This document shows positions 25,601-32,441 of a stretch of 41,611 bases of DNA, one piece after another. The stretch's first letter is position 1, and each line of letters begins with the position of its first letter. The position numbers were made by a program, and so were the translations under genes. The DNA comes from a virus, in the IMG/VR virus record IMGVR_UViG_3300044961_001062, positions 1 through 41,611 of that record; one strand, given 5' to 3'. The notes beneath the pieces were generated by a model that saw only the letters and a list, made by a program, of their open reading frames with translations, was not told the origin of the DNA and did not search any database.

Positions 25601-25927
25601 CGACCCGCCGATGATGTAGCTGTAGTGACGCGTCAGCTTCGGGATCTTGGCGACCGGCGAGTTCTTCTTGCTGACCAGCGTCTTCCCCGACGTGGTGTCG
25701 ACGATCTCGATCGTTCCGACGACGGGAGCGGCCCACGACCGGCCCTCCATCTTCGCCTTGAACTGGTCCTTGATGTCGTCGACCCCGAGACGATCCTCGA
25801 TCTTGAGGTCGCTCACGCGCACCTCGAACCGACCCGACCGGTCCTTCACCGGGAAAGTCTGGCCGATCTGCTGAAGGAGCTGATCCTTCAGTTCCTCGAA
25901 CTGGTGGTGGGGGTCCGATGTCAGCAC
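19697..25927 (-). CDS. Single-chain RNA polymerase: beta and beta' subunits fused
   Basis: 2076 residues; the GTG at 25927 has no Shine-Dalgarno and a stop codon lies four codons upstream in frame, so the start is probably right. The chain is a complete beta followed by beta'. Beta: PKLTRHYSYIIGGSEKFIAN (~100-120), NPVSMLSDRSMVTITGPGG (~365-385), NHEDG (Glu645/Asp646), the lysines of GSK-x7-K (Lys784 and Lys792), and a C-terminal GGGHTGAQSLGSLGIYA module running to ~1010. Beta': start-like RLMPRSDAETRAMSRGEITR (~1020), VLPPVFRP, KKQDYTSR, the catalytic DxDGD in GGDIDGD (Asp1404, Asp1406, Asp1408), the second zinc site (Cys1723, Cys1784, Cys1791, Cys1794, spacing 61/7/3), and a trigger-loop QLMLKQTHGGG with His1831. 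The first beta' zinc ribbon is absent: only GGLFDPNITGGPAGQHWGH spans that place, with no cysteines. The fusion is much shorter than a typical bacterial beta plus beta' pair. No sigma, alpha or omega gene is in the window. Confidence 0.95.
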   Translation of the reverse strand: MLTSDPHHQFEELKDQLLQQIGQTFPVKDRSGRFEVRVSDLKIEDRLGVDDIKDQFKAKMEGRSWAAPVVGTIEIVDTTSGKTLVSKKNSPVAKIPKLTRHYSYIIGGSEKFIANQWRLRPGVYVKATEKPGEFEAQFQLAKGRSFDLQTGDSGEIYMKLGSRKIPLYSVLNAMGVDDEAMKKAWGADAYEASRKKANVARDLKSLYETWRKEPLGEKADPVLETKAIFEGTRIDPVVAHANVGVKSERVDGSVLFEASKKLLDVAAKRKDPDPIDSLRYKELWTAKDQFVDRIAKAAPDIESRIQRALGKPTVQRRLASGDHSVLRDVFMPDLIQRPLYHVFTTSLAANGKQTNPVSMLSDRSMVTITGPGGIQNPHALSKSNTSLDPSHLGFLDPVFTPESNAGVNTHLTFGVSIKDRKPYVRLYNTKTGKMEDVDAATAAVSNVVLPDQVRWEKGTPKPLSKTVRMSDSRGHMRDDIAFSSADYVMPSAAQVFAVETNLVPFMQNDSAGRSTMSARHMAQAISVVGREPPKVQVEAGAGKSFEAIMGSGFLAHRAKADGVVKEIKKDEIVIQGKDGTHSVHLYHHYPTNDPKGQLHSSPLVKPGDRVRAGQIVADNNYTKNGTLALGANLRVAYLANGSNHEDGIVISRSAADRLASEHLYKPSMLLSDTHVLGKKEFLIGKPGVYSKDRIDKIGDDGIVKPGTKVKPGDPLVLALGEVMLPGTADINAKYKIGKRLRNKYQNSSMVWDGDYEAEVVRAERVGKNVVVHLKTLEPAQIGSKISTRHSAKGIVTEIIDDKDMPHDEKGKPVEMLINPVSVPGRMNPGQLLETAAGKIADKTGRPYFVRNFQGGTDYLKKIQDELKQHGLKDTETLYDPKTGRKLGDVMVGPHYAFQLEHQIDKKTHVRAGGYGSELLQFDAPKIHYDNDTRVPRGGGHTGAQSLGSLGIYAALAAGLKDNLREMQTLKSDQPQAREVWGALANGERIPAPKIPFVFKKFESMLTGLGVNVEKSGAEIRLMPRSDAETRAMSRGEITRPTRSIRGKDDKPEQGGLFDPNITGGPAGQHWGHVELVEPMPNPVYARAIAHTLGIKETDIPKIIEGKAKLPNGEIGGKAFRDALKSIDIDKEMKATAAALKDPKVKGAQLDKLHFKYRALKTVKDAGKRLDEAWTIKAVPVLPPVFRPQATLPDGTIKNNPLNALYKRLGMVNESLKKGEGKVPYNNTLDARAGLYQELSNLFGTTPKGKKALDLDMRGTKEDPDKTLPGIIHMISGDQPKDGFFQDKMIAKKQDYTSRATIVVDPNLSVDEIGLPKKIAIELMRPMVARRLVQARIRPDEAQKMISRKDPIAIKALEQEVQHRPVLMKRDPVLHQYGLVAQRAKLTDDPAIKVSPLILPPLGGDIDGDTVALMVPLTQEAIEEAKRIMPSQRTLSDSSGDVLFSPANESALSLYRMSIPRGKHQGALKDKDEAEALFRSNRIHLNQQIHVKGVGDTTLGRLRIAEVLPEKFRSDVLTKLDKPFDRKVQESILKDVAKNMPKHFVETVDGMSRLGFKMAYESGHTVGLKDIEPLREHRDKIIADATKEVAAMKARGADAAETTEAWLRATRKIHDVYNDVLKGKPTNVSDMAPAPLGSGIKAKREQFQGLIMAPMLVEDHLGTPSKVPITKSFAEGIDLGGYFLQAAGARRGVIQKTDSVREPGYMSKLLVQANIDQPITSADCGTTHGMSMPVTHKDIVDRHLASDVKIGDHLFKAGTVVTPDVLSKAKEKGVDQLVVHSPLKCRMPQGVCSKCMGVHPSGKEYHLGENVGIVAAQALGERAAQLMLKQTHGGGIVSTAGHSVSEFSDVQRLFDAAKRGREDAALAPNNGKIVGVHQSKAGDWVIQFERGKVKTRQKPLPHVKPGTEVKRGDTLTAGDPNIHDLLATKGLDAVQAHMVDKIGTIYGREGVLRRHVELAVRNATGVVRVTDPGDHDGYVRGDYVQKSVLDEINRGVLKGKEAVKYQPMLLPTKMIPLRRQEDWIARLQGERIGQSVLRGIQHGHKSDVTGRHPIPALAVGVTVGAPADARPFGTAAR

Positions 25928-25963
25928 CCACGCAGTCTACCCGCGCCCTCGAATATGGGTCAA
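25928..25963 (-). promoter_or_regulatory. Leaderless promoter candidate for the RNA polymerase operon
   Basis: On the minus strand TTGACC (complement of 25958-25963) is followed by 18 bases, TAGACT (complement of 25934-25939), six bases, and the GTG start at 25927. A transcript starting seven bases past the -10 box would begin at the GTG itself. There is no Shine-Dalgarno, in agreement. The geometry is exactly shared with the promoter at 37031-37066. Confidence 0.6.
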
Positions 25964-25969
25964 CGCGAG

Positions 25970-25993
25970 CGTCCTCGCAGCTATCAGCAGGCG
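25970..25993 (+). promoter_or_regulatory. Recurrent CTATCAGC element, copy B
   Basis: The block ending CTATCAGCAGGCG is identical over 24 bases to 9705-9728 and is followed by TGGAGG and the ATG at 26005. It lies back-to-back with the leftward polymerase promoter. A short 5' leader (~15-20 bases) would result if CTATCA acts as the -10 region. Confidence 0.6.
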
Positions 25994-26004
25994 TGGAGGA
26001 CCAG

Positions 26005-26145
26005 ATGCACGATCCCAACGAACAGACGAAGGAAGCCGAAGACCAGGACCAGTACGAGCACGACGACAGCCTGACCAGGTTCGAGAACGACCTGAACGAG
26101 GCGCTGGAGAAGTCCATCGAGGGCCTCTCGGAGGAACCCGGGTGA
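26005..26145 (+). CDS. Small acidic protein, first gene of rightward operon 2
   Basis: 46 residues from the ATG at 26005, preceded by GGAGG. The frame is open upstream but there is no promoter evidence for a longer form. The product is acidic and hydrophilic (EAEDQDQYEHDDSLTRFEND; then EALEKSIEGLSEEPG), probably helical. Its TGA overlaps the GTG of the next gene. A small adaptor or modulator is possible; function unknown. Confidence 0.65.
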   Translation: MHDPNEQTKEAEDQDQYEHDDSLTRFENDLNEALEKSIEGLSEEPG

Positions 26146-26249
26146 GCCTCTTCTCGGTCGTGTTCTGGTCGTTCGCCGCTGGCTTCGCCCTCGGTGTGGT
26201 CGACGCCGTGACAAACAGCCCGTTCTGGAGATGGCTCATCGGAGGCTGA
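26142..26249 (+). CDS. 35-residue membrane peptide
   Basis: GTG at 26142 overlaps the previous stop (GTGA) and the frame ends TGA at 26249, directly followed by the ATG of the next gene. The sequence MSLFSVVFWSFAAGFALGVV is a clear single transmembrane helix, and the C-terminus ends FWRWLIGG. It is too short for most automatic calls, but perfect packing between two real genes supports it. It may insert into the inner membrane as a regulatory peptide (inference). Confidence 0.6.
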   Translation: MSLFSVVFWSFAAGFALGVVDAVTNSPFWRWLIGG

Positions 26250-26633
26250 ATGAAGGACAAGATCAGCAGAGAGCAGATGGAAGCCGAAGCGGAGCCCCCG
26301 AACAACTTCGAGGGCTTCGACGACATCACCGCCCCGTGCGATCTCTGTGGGGAAGAGAACGTCGGGGTGGGCACCCCCGTCATCATGATGATCCCGGGGA
26401 TGATCTTCCCGAGCCGAGAGTTCGACGTCCCGATGTTCGTGCCGGACCCGGACGCCAAGCTCCAGATCGTGAAGCTGCCGAACAACCAGCTCGGCTTCGT
26501 CACGGACGAGACAGTCACGAAGTACGCGCACGAGCAGTGCTACACGGATCTCGTCGAACAGGCGATGTACGCCGAGGAAGCCGAAGACGACGAAGACGAA
26601 GACGAAGAAGAGGAAGACGAGGAGGACGAATGA
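26250..26633 (+). CDS. Zinc-type small protein with acidic tail
   Basis: 127 residues; ATG immediately follows the previous stop. Residues 30-33 are CDLC and a second pair may be His/Cys in YAHEQCYTD (~residue 93-97), consistent with a small zinc-binding or treble-clef-like fold; the middle contains a conserved-looking VIMMIPGMIFPSREFDVPMF. The last ~20 residues are almost all Asp/Glu. The stop overlaps the ATG of the MoxR ATPase (ATGA), so co-expression with it is likely. A client adaptor or DNA/RNA-mimic role is speculative; family not recognised. Confidence 0.7.
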   Translation: MKDKISREQMEAEAEPPNNFEGFDDITAPCDLCGEENVGVGTPVIMMIPGMIFPSREFDVPMFVPDPDAKLQIVKLPNNQLGFVTDETVTKYAHEQCYTDLVEQAMYAEEAEDDEDEDEEEEDEEDE

Positions 26634-27835
26634 CGACGTACGGGTTCAAGCCGGCCGAGATCTTGGTACGCCGCGAGCTGGAGATGCAGACGAAGCTGAT
26701 CCAGAAGGGCGTCGAACACCCGCTCAACAACCCGCTGCTCCTCGGGCCGGTGGGCGGCGGCAAGACCGCCATCGCTCGTCGCGCCTGTGAGCACTACTCG
26801 CTCACGCTCCTCGCGATCAACTGCGGCGAGAACAGCGACGCCACGGACGTGTCGGGGGTGCCCGTTCCCGGCATGATCCGGTGGCTGATGCAGAACGGCA
26901 CCGAGTCGGAGAAGGCCGGCGCGCGGGGCGCGTACATGGAGTGGGTGCTGAACCGCTACGCCGCCATGGCGTGCATCCAGCCGGGCTTCCTCTTCTTCGA
27001 CGACCTCGACAAGGCTCCGCCGGTCGTGCAGGGCGCCCTGCTCGGCGTCACCGCGAACCGCAAGTTCCGCGACAAGGACCTGCACCCCGGCACCCTCATC
27101 ATGGGCGCCGGGAACAGGCTCGACGACGACATCTACGCGAACGAGATCTCGGAGTCGCTGCGGACCCGCATGACCATCATCGAGATGGCACCGGACATCC
27201 TCAGCTTCACCGAGTACGGCCGCGACAGCGGCGAGATCCACGAAGCCGTGATCGGCTACCTCCAGTTCAAGCCGGCCCACCTCCACGAGTGGAAGGAAGG
27301 CGTGGCGCGGTTCCCCACCCCGCGCGGGTGGTGGGAGGCCTCGCAGCAGCTCTTCGAGTACTTCAACCCGGTGGAGGACGTGTTCCAGAACGGAGCGAAG
27401 GAGAACTGGAAGGGCATCGTCGCGCGCAAGGTCGGCGACCACGTCGCGAACGACTTCTGGGCTTGGTACGAGATCATCCAGAAGGTCGACGTCCAGGAGA
27501 TCCTACACCGCGGGAACCTTCAGCTCTCCGGCGACGCCGCTGCTCGCCGGATGCAGCAGTACGCTTCGGTCTTCGCCGTCGCCCAGTACCTCAACGTGAA
27601 GGGCGTCGAGAAGAAGCACGTGGGCTTGAAGAAGTGGGTCCCTGCTCTCGACGGCGAGATGCGCGTCGCGCTGATCGTGCAGCTCAAGCACAAGGTCCGC
27701 GTGAACATCGCGAGCCACTTCCCCGAGACGGGAGACGAGATGCTCGCCGAGTACACGCTGACCTCCGACGGGAAGCAGAAGGCCGTCCCGGGCAGCAAGA
27801 TCTCGGCTGCCACAGACCAAGGAACCACGTCGTGA
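26630..27835 (+). CDS. MoxR-type AAA+ ATPase
   Basis: 401 residues; ATG at 26630 overlaps the previous stop. MoxR AAA+ proteins act as ring-shaped chaperones that deliver or remodel protein complexes, normally with a VWA-domain partner encoded next to them. Visible motifs: Walker A GPVGGGKT (residues 39-46), Walker B LFFDDLDK (Asp124-Asp127), a sensor-like GAGNRLDD and SLRTRM arginine-finger region, and YLQFKP further on. The stop overlaps the GTG of the VWA/metallopeptidase gene. The pairing is the classical one (MoxR plus DUF2201-type VWA), here in a phage. The family call is firm; the substrate is unknown. Confidence 0.87.
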   Translation: MTTYGFKPAEILVRRELEMQTKLIQKGVEHPLNNPLLLGPVGGGKTAIARRACEHYSLTLLAINCGENSDATDVSGVPVPGMIRWLMQNGTESEKAGARGAYMEWVLNRYAAMACIQPGFLFFDDLDKAPPVVQGALLGVTANRKFRDKDLHPGTLIMGAGNRLDDDIYANEISESLRTRMTIIEMAPDILSFTEYGRDSGEIHEAVIGYLQFKPAHLHEWKEGVARFPTPRGWWEASQQLFEYFNPVEDVFQNGAKENWKGIVARKVGDHVANDFWAWYEIIQKVDVQEILHRGNLQLSGDAAARRMQQYASVFAVAQYLNVKGVEKKHVGLKKWVPALDGEMRVALIVQLKHKVRVNIASHFPETGDEMLAEYTLTSDGKQKAVPGSKISAATDQGTTS

Positions 27836-29043
27836 TCATCGAGAACAGCATCAAGGACCGTGAGGCCTACGAGATGTTCCGGCGGGCCCTCCAGGACCTG
27901 CTGCTGTTCTTCCCGCTCTGCGGCCTCTCCTACCTGGGAGAGGCCGTAGAGGTCGTGGAAGACCCCACGATCGACACCATGGCCACCGACGGGCGCCGCG
28001 TGCACTACGCCCCGAAGTGGATCAAGAAGAACGAGCACGACGGGCGCGTGTTCGACACGCTCCACGAGTGGCTGCACATCTTTTTCAACCACGTCGCCCG
28101 ATGCGGTGATCGCAACCGCAAGGTCTGGAACATCGCCGCGGACATCGTGGTCGTCCGAGAGGCGTGCAGCATCCTCTCGCGAGACGGTGGCAAGCAGTGG
28201 AAGCCGCCGGAGGACGGCGTGATCCCGCCGGAGTGGGCGAAGGACATGACCGCCGAGCAGATCTACGACGCCCTCATCGAGAAGAAGCACCCCATGCCGG
28301 CTCCGGCGAAGGGCAAGGGCGAGATCGAGAAGGGCACCGACTTCCTGTTCGATCGGGACGCGGAGAACAAGTCGACGGTCGGTCAGGAGGAGGAGGAGTT
28401 CCGCCGGAAGTTCACCGAGGAGCTTCAGCAGGCCGTCCTGATCCAGCAGCAAGTGAAGAACCAGACGCTGGAGCAGATGTTCGGCAAGACCGTATCCAGC
28501 CGACTCGAAGAGATCATCAAGGGCAGCGTGCCCTGGTCGAGGCTGCTGCGCGGCCGGCTCCTCGCCGACATGGGCTACGACATGCCGACGTACGCCCCTC
28601 CGAAGGCGAGATACTTCCCCGACATCACGCTGCCGTCGATGCGGTCGGTGAAGGAACAGAAGCTCCTGCTCGCGATCGACGTCTCGGCTTCCGTCGGACC
28701 TACCCTGATGAAGACCTTCATCTCGAACGTGATGCCCGCAGCAATGCGCGCAACCGAGACGATCGTCGTGACCTTCGACGCCGTGGTCCGCGAGGTCCAT
28801 CGGACCAAGCATCCGGCGAAGATCCTGGAGAACGTGAAGTTCCTCTCCGGAGCCCACAGCCACACCTCGGTGCGCGGCGTCTTCGAGCTGTACGACAAGT
28901 TCAAGCCGAAGGCCTGCGCATGCCTCACGGACGGGCACATCTTCCTGCCCGAGCGGGCCTACCCCAACACGATCTGGGTCATCCCGCAGAACGGTCGACC
29001 TCAGCCCTGGGGGCGCAACTTCTTCATGGACGTCTCATGGTGA
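27832..29043 (+). CDS. VWA-domain protein with N-terminal metallopeptidase-like domain (DUF2201 type)
   Basis: 403 residues; GTG at 27832 overlaps the MoxR stop, preceded by AAGGA. N-terminal domain: HEWLH (His78-Glu79-x-x-His82), then NHVARCGDRNRKVWNIAADI, as in zinc peptidase-like DUF2201 N-domains. C-terminal VWA domain: MIDAS DVSAS (Asp283, Ser285, Ser287), Thr345 in HSHTSVRG and Asp367 in LTDGHI. All metal-site residues appear intact, so it may bind zinc and Mg2+ and act as the partner of the MoxR ATPase. Whether it cleaves peptides cannot be decided. Its stop overlaps the next ATG. Confidence 0.87.
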   Translation: MIIENSIKDREAYEMFRRALQDLLLFFPLCGLSYLGEAVEVVEDPTIDTMATDGRRVHYAPKWIKKNEHDGRVFDTLHEWLHIFFNHVARCGDRNRKVWNIAADIVVVREACSILSRDGGKQWKPPEDGVIPPEWAKDMTAEQIYDALIEKKHPMPAPAKGKGEIEKGTDFLFDRDAENKSTVGQEEEEFRRKFTEELQQAVLIQQQVKNQTLEQMFGKTVSSRLEEIIKGSVPWSRLLRGRLLADMGYDMPTYAPPKARYFPDITLPSMRSVKEQKLLLAIDVSASVGPTLMKTFISNVMPAAMRATETIVVTFDAVVREVHRTKHPAKILENVKFLSGAHSHTSVRGVFELYDKFKPKACACLTDGHIFLPERAYPNTIWVIPQNGRPQPWGRNFFMDVSW

Positions 29044-30479
29044 TCTCTCTCATCCAGAACCTGGCGAACCAGATCATCCGAGAGCGGTTCTTCAGGTACA
29101 GCTACATCAGCGTCTCGGAGAACCGGACCTTCGACGCGATGCTCATGGCGTCCGGGGATCGTCTACGACAGATCCTGGGCCTCGTGCAGGAGACCAGCCA
29201 GCTCGACAGCGACGTGACGTGGTCGAAGGCGGTGGCGTACGGGATCAACCCGGTGCGGCTACGAACGGCTGGCATCGGGTACAAGAACCCGTACAAGACC
29301 GACGACGATCACGGACTCAGCGACCCGCTCCACATCGCCGCGTACTACGCCGTGTTCGGGAACGAGGAAGCGGCGAAGCTCGTCCTCGAAGAGCGTGCGG
29401 CGCTGATCAAGTCGCGGGATCGGTGGGCGGCGGCGAAGATGCCGGAGTTCTTCCGCGACCCCGACCTCGGCAAGATGGACTGGGGGAAGTGGTTCACGGA
29501 TCGGAACATGACGCGCACCTGGGTCATCCCCGACTTCGAGGAGCTTCGGCTCCCTCGTGTCGCGATGGATGATCAGGTCGACTCGTTCTACCTCGAAGGT
29601 GCGTTCACGCCCGAGAGCTACACCCACCGCCTGAAGCAGCGGCTCGGGCCCCAGAACATCGAAGCGTTCGCGATGATCTCGGGCCTGAAGAACCGCGACG
29701 TGCTGCCTGCCATGCGCGAGGCAGCGTTCGACCAGGCCCGCAAGCTGTGCACCGGCGACAAGAAGGGCGGGTTCCGCTACGCGGACATGGCCGTCTTCGT
29801 CCGGCTCTGCACGCCACAGAGAGCCGCGAGCCTGTTCGACGATCTCCAAGGGTCGCGGAAGATGGTGGCGCTCTTCCGAAGCGACACCTCCGAAGAGCAC
29901 TACGTGATGGGCCTGCGCCAGCTCGCCCAGAGCGCTCCGGACGTCCGCAAGGAGATCCTGGAGCGCATCGGGCGCGCCCCCACCATCGACGAGGTCCGCG
30001 CTGTGCGCTCAATCGGGATCATCAACATCCTCGACGAGATGGACTGGATGCTGATCGAGCCGGTGACGAAGCAGCCTGGGCTGCGGGCTGCGGCTCTGCC
30101 GTACGCCGAGAAGCTCGGGCCGGTCGTGCTCAGGCGCTTCCTCACCGATCACCCAGGCCGAGTGAAGCGTCTGCCGAACATCGAGAACGAGGCGGACCGC
30201 GCCGCCAAGAACCTCCGCATCACCGACGCCTCGTCGATCGCCGACTGGGAGACAGTGATGGACCGTCTGCACCGCATGAACCGTGAATCGATCATGGTCC
30301 GTGAGGCTCTGCGGGACGTCACGGAGAACGACACGATCTCGTTCCTCGCGCTCCTGAAGCCGCACGGGGCATCGAGCCCGGACATCGAGAACGCCGTACG
30401 CTCCCACCCCCAGTGGAAGCACATCGAGAGGGTCCTGGCGGACTACACCCCGCCGAACCTCTACAAGCTGTGGTCGTAG
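29037..30479 (+). CDS. Unknown helical protein, third member of the MoxR/VWA cassette
   Basis: 480 residues; ATG at 29037 lies seven bases inside the VWA gene's end, so it is tightly coupled. The sequence is mostly helical with several segments that resemble repeats (FLALLKPHGASSPDIENAVR; VMGLRQLAQSAPDVRKEILE) and conserved-looking patches (RFFRYSYISVSENRTFDAML; WFTDRNMTRTWVIPDFEEL). No catalytic motif or membrane segment was found. The tight coupling makes it a likely substrate, adaptor or effector of the MoxR/VWA pair. It ends at the terminator hairpin that follows. The family was not recognised. Confidence 0.78.
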   Translation: MVISLIQNLANQIIRERFFRYSYISVSENRTFDAMLMASGDRLRQILGLVQETSQLDSDVTWSKAVAYGINPVRLRTAGIGYKNPYKTDDDHGLSDPLHIAAYYAVFGNEEAAKLVLEERAALIKSRDRWAAAKMPEFFRDPDLGKMDWGKWFTDRNMTRTWVIPDFEELRLPRVAMDDQVDSFYLEGAFTPESYTHRLKQRLGPQNIEAFAMISGLKNRDVLPAMREAAFDQARKLCTGDKKGGFRYADMAVFVRLCTPQRAASLFDDLQGSRKMVALFRSDTSEEHYVMGLRQLAQSAPDVRKEILERIGRAPTIDEVRAVRSIGIINILDEMDWMLIEPVTKQPGLRAAALPYAEKLGPVVLRRFLTDHPGRVKRLPNIENEADRAAKNLRITDASSIADWETVMDRLHRMNRESIMVREALRDVTENDTISFLALLKPHGASSPDIENAVRSHPQWKHIERVLADYTPPNLYKLWS

Positions 30480-30498
30480 CCCGGGGACAGCCCCGGGC
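30479..30498. terminator. Perfect 8-bp hairpin ending rightward operon 2
   Basis: GCCCGGGG (30479-30486) and CCCCGGGC (30491-30498) pair perfectly around an ACAG loop. The first G is the last base of the stop codon at 30479. It is followed on the plus strand by TTCGCCCGTCTACTTT, a partly T-rich tail. It lies between the convergent MoxR and portal units and may stop transcription in both directions. Confidence 0.68.
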
Positions 30499-30518
30499 TT
30501 CGCCCGTCTACTTTGCCC

Positions 30519-32441
30519 TCAGACGGCCCCTGCGCGGCGCGGAGGGAGCTGCTCGGGCATCGGGCGCATGTCGACCGCCGGAGGGGCCGGCATCGCGCCC
30601 TGGGAGCCGTCCTGGCCCGGCAGGACCGCCCCGGCCTCGGGCGGCATCATGAGCCCCTGCTGCGCCAGCAGCTCGCCCATCTCGGGGGCCTTCTGCTGGA
30701 GCTGCTGGAGGTACACCTTCTGCTGCTCGGGCGGCATCGTCTTGATCTTGTTCGCCAGAGCCGCCGCGACGGCGTCCATCGAGTAGCCGCCCGGCTGGGC
30801 TGCTGCGCTCTGACCCTGGATCTCGTCGAACGGCGTCCGCTTCGGCGCGGTCTCCTTCAGCATGCCCTTCTGCATCGCCGCCTGGGCTTGTGCCTGGTAC
30901 TTGGCGATCACGAGCTGAGCCTCACCCTGGGCCTCGGCCTCGACGAGCGTCTTCTGTCGGAGCGCCTCCGCCTTGACCTTCGCCTCCTTGAGCATCAGCT
31001 CCGCCTCGTCCTCGACCTTGAGATCGGTGTACGAGAGCAGGGTGGCGTCGCTCACCTTCCCGAACTGGTTGAGCTGCATCATCATCGCCTGGCGCTGGAG
31101 ATCGTCCGCCATGCGGAACGGCTTGAAGCGGCCCTGCGGCAGCGGCCAGTTCATGTACGCGCCCATCCGCTTCAGCACCCAGTCGAGCAGGCGGTGATGG
31201 CCGAGCACGTTCGAGAGGAAGAAGTTCTCCAGCATGCGCATCGACACGCTGGTGCCGGCGTACGTGCCGTGACCGAAGACGAGATCGATGGGGAAGCCGA
31301 GGCCCGCCACCATGATCTCGTACATCTGCTGGATCTCCGGCATCAGCAGCAGGCTGCGCCCGTTCTCGCCGATGACCTGGTGACCGAGCGGGAACGGCAG
31401 GATGCCGTAGTAGCTGGGGTCGACGCGCTGGCGCGCCAGCTCGCGCCGGATGTGGTCTCGCCAGTTCGCGAGGTCCACCGTCGTGAACGGATCCGCGCCG
31501 GCGGTGGCCGGCTGCGGGAACAGGAAGATCTGCGGCACGAGGTGCGTGAGGAGCACGGCCTCCTGCGCCTTGCGCATCACCTGGATGTAGAAGGCATCCT
31601 TCAGCACCGGCATGAGCAGCGGGATGCCCCAGCCGCGCGACATCGTGGACAGCCCGGGCCTCCGCATGTGGAAGACCTCGGACTTGTCGAACACGAGCTG
31701 ACGGTGCGTGCGGACGGCTTCGAGGAAGATCTCGGGTGTGGTCGCGACGAGATCCTTGCGGCCCATCATGACCTGCGCGCGGAAGTCCGGGCTGATGTCG
31801 AGCCCGTAGTCCATCCGGCCGGTGGCCTCGTTGTAGAAGATGTGGACGTACTCCGGGTTCCAGCGGATCAGACCGATCTCGCTGTACTTCGGATAGTAGT
31901 CGTCGCGGCTCCGAGCGAAGTCGGTCTGACCGCAGGTCGGGCACTGGAACCAGAACCGACCGCTGATGTAGCGCCAGCTCGGCCGGACGTTGAGGCAGTC
32001 GTGCTCTGCGCGGCACATGCTGTTGCCGCAGATCAGCTTCTTGCGGAACGGGAAGCTCGCGCTGAGGAACGCGTTGCCGTAGACGAAGTAGTCGAGGTTG
32101 ATCTCGTACTGGTGGACGCGGTAGTTCATCACGCCCAGCAGCAGCTCCTCCCACCGCGAGCGGACGCCCTCGTCCTTGTGCTGGAGGATGAGATCGGTGA
32201 CCGGGTACTCGGCGGCCTTGGTGACGACGGCGTTGATGATGCCGTGCGTCAGGAAGTAGAACCGACAGAACCCGAACAGTGCCTTGATCGACGGCGGCGT
32301 GTACGTGCTCGCCTGATCGAAGAAGGGGTTCGCGAAGGGCTGGTACCTACGGCCGAGGATCTCGCTGCGGTTCGCGTTGCCGCTCACCGCCATCCGACCA
32401 CCCATGCCGAGGGCAGAACCTGAAACGCCGCTGAAGAACAT
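30519..32441 (-). CDS. Portal protein with zinc-ribbon insertion and coiled C-terminus
   Basis: 640 residues; ATG at 32441 overlaps the previous stop (ATGA). Portal dodecamers form the DNA channel of the capsid vertex and bind the terminase. The middle ~250-480 has the typical portal wing and stem order (MRKAQEAVLLTHLVPQIFLF; later VAGLGFPIDLVFGHGTYAGT and VSMRMLENFFLSNVL) and the clip/crown follows. Between residues ~138 and 170 five cysteines (138, 143, 149, 167, 170) form a zinc-ribbon-like insertion, unusual for portals. The C-terminal ~150 residues form a coiled coil (ELMLKEAKVKAEALRQKTLV) and a Gln/Pro/Gly/Met-rich tail. It is the last gene of leftward operon 3. Confidence 0.8.
   Translation of the reverse strand: MFFSGVSGSALGMGGRMAVSGNANRSEILGRRYQPFANPFFDQASTYTPPSIKALFGFCRFYFLTHGIINAVVTKAAEYPVTDLILQHKDEGVRSRWEELLLGVMNYRVHQYEINLDYFVYGNAFLSASFPFRKKLICGNSMCRAEHDCLNVRPSWRYISGRFWFQCPTCGQTDFARSRDDYYPKYSEIGLIRWNPEYVHIFYNEATGRMDYGLDISPDFRAQVMMGRKDLVATTPEIFLEAVRTHRQLVFDKSEVFHMRRPGLSTMSRGWGIPLLMPVLKDAFYIQVMRKAQEAVLLTHLVPQIFLFPQPATAGADPFTTVDLANWRDHIRRELARQRVDPSYYGILPFPLGHQVIGENGRSLLLMPEIQQMYEIMVAGLGFPIDLVFGHGTYAGTSVSMRMLENFFLSNVLGHHRLLDWVLKRMGAYMNWPLPQGRFKPFRMADDLQRQAMMMQLNQFGKVSDATLLSYTDLKVEDEAELMLKEAKVKAEALRQKTLVEAEAQGEAQLVIAKYQAQAQAAMQKGMLKETAPKRTPFDEIQGQSAAAQPGGYSMDAVAAALANKIKTMPPEQQKVYLQQLQQKAPEMGELLAQQGLMMPPEAGAVLPGQDGSQGAMPAPPAVDMRPMPEQLPPRRAGAV

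Noticed and set aside
9705-25993. Attachment site or transposon end because of the 24-base identity
   Set aside because: Each copy is followed by a ribosome site and a start codon, there are further partial copies before other genes, and no integrase or transposase is present.
19691-26074. A 2127-codon open frame on the plus strand
   Set aside because: It mirrors the RNA polymerase gene on the other strand. High G/C third positions keep the antisense frame open, and its product is a low-complexity Arg/Leu/Val/Asp-rich string without motifs.
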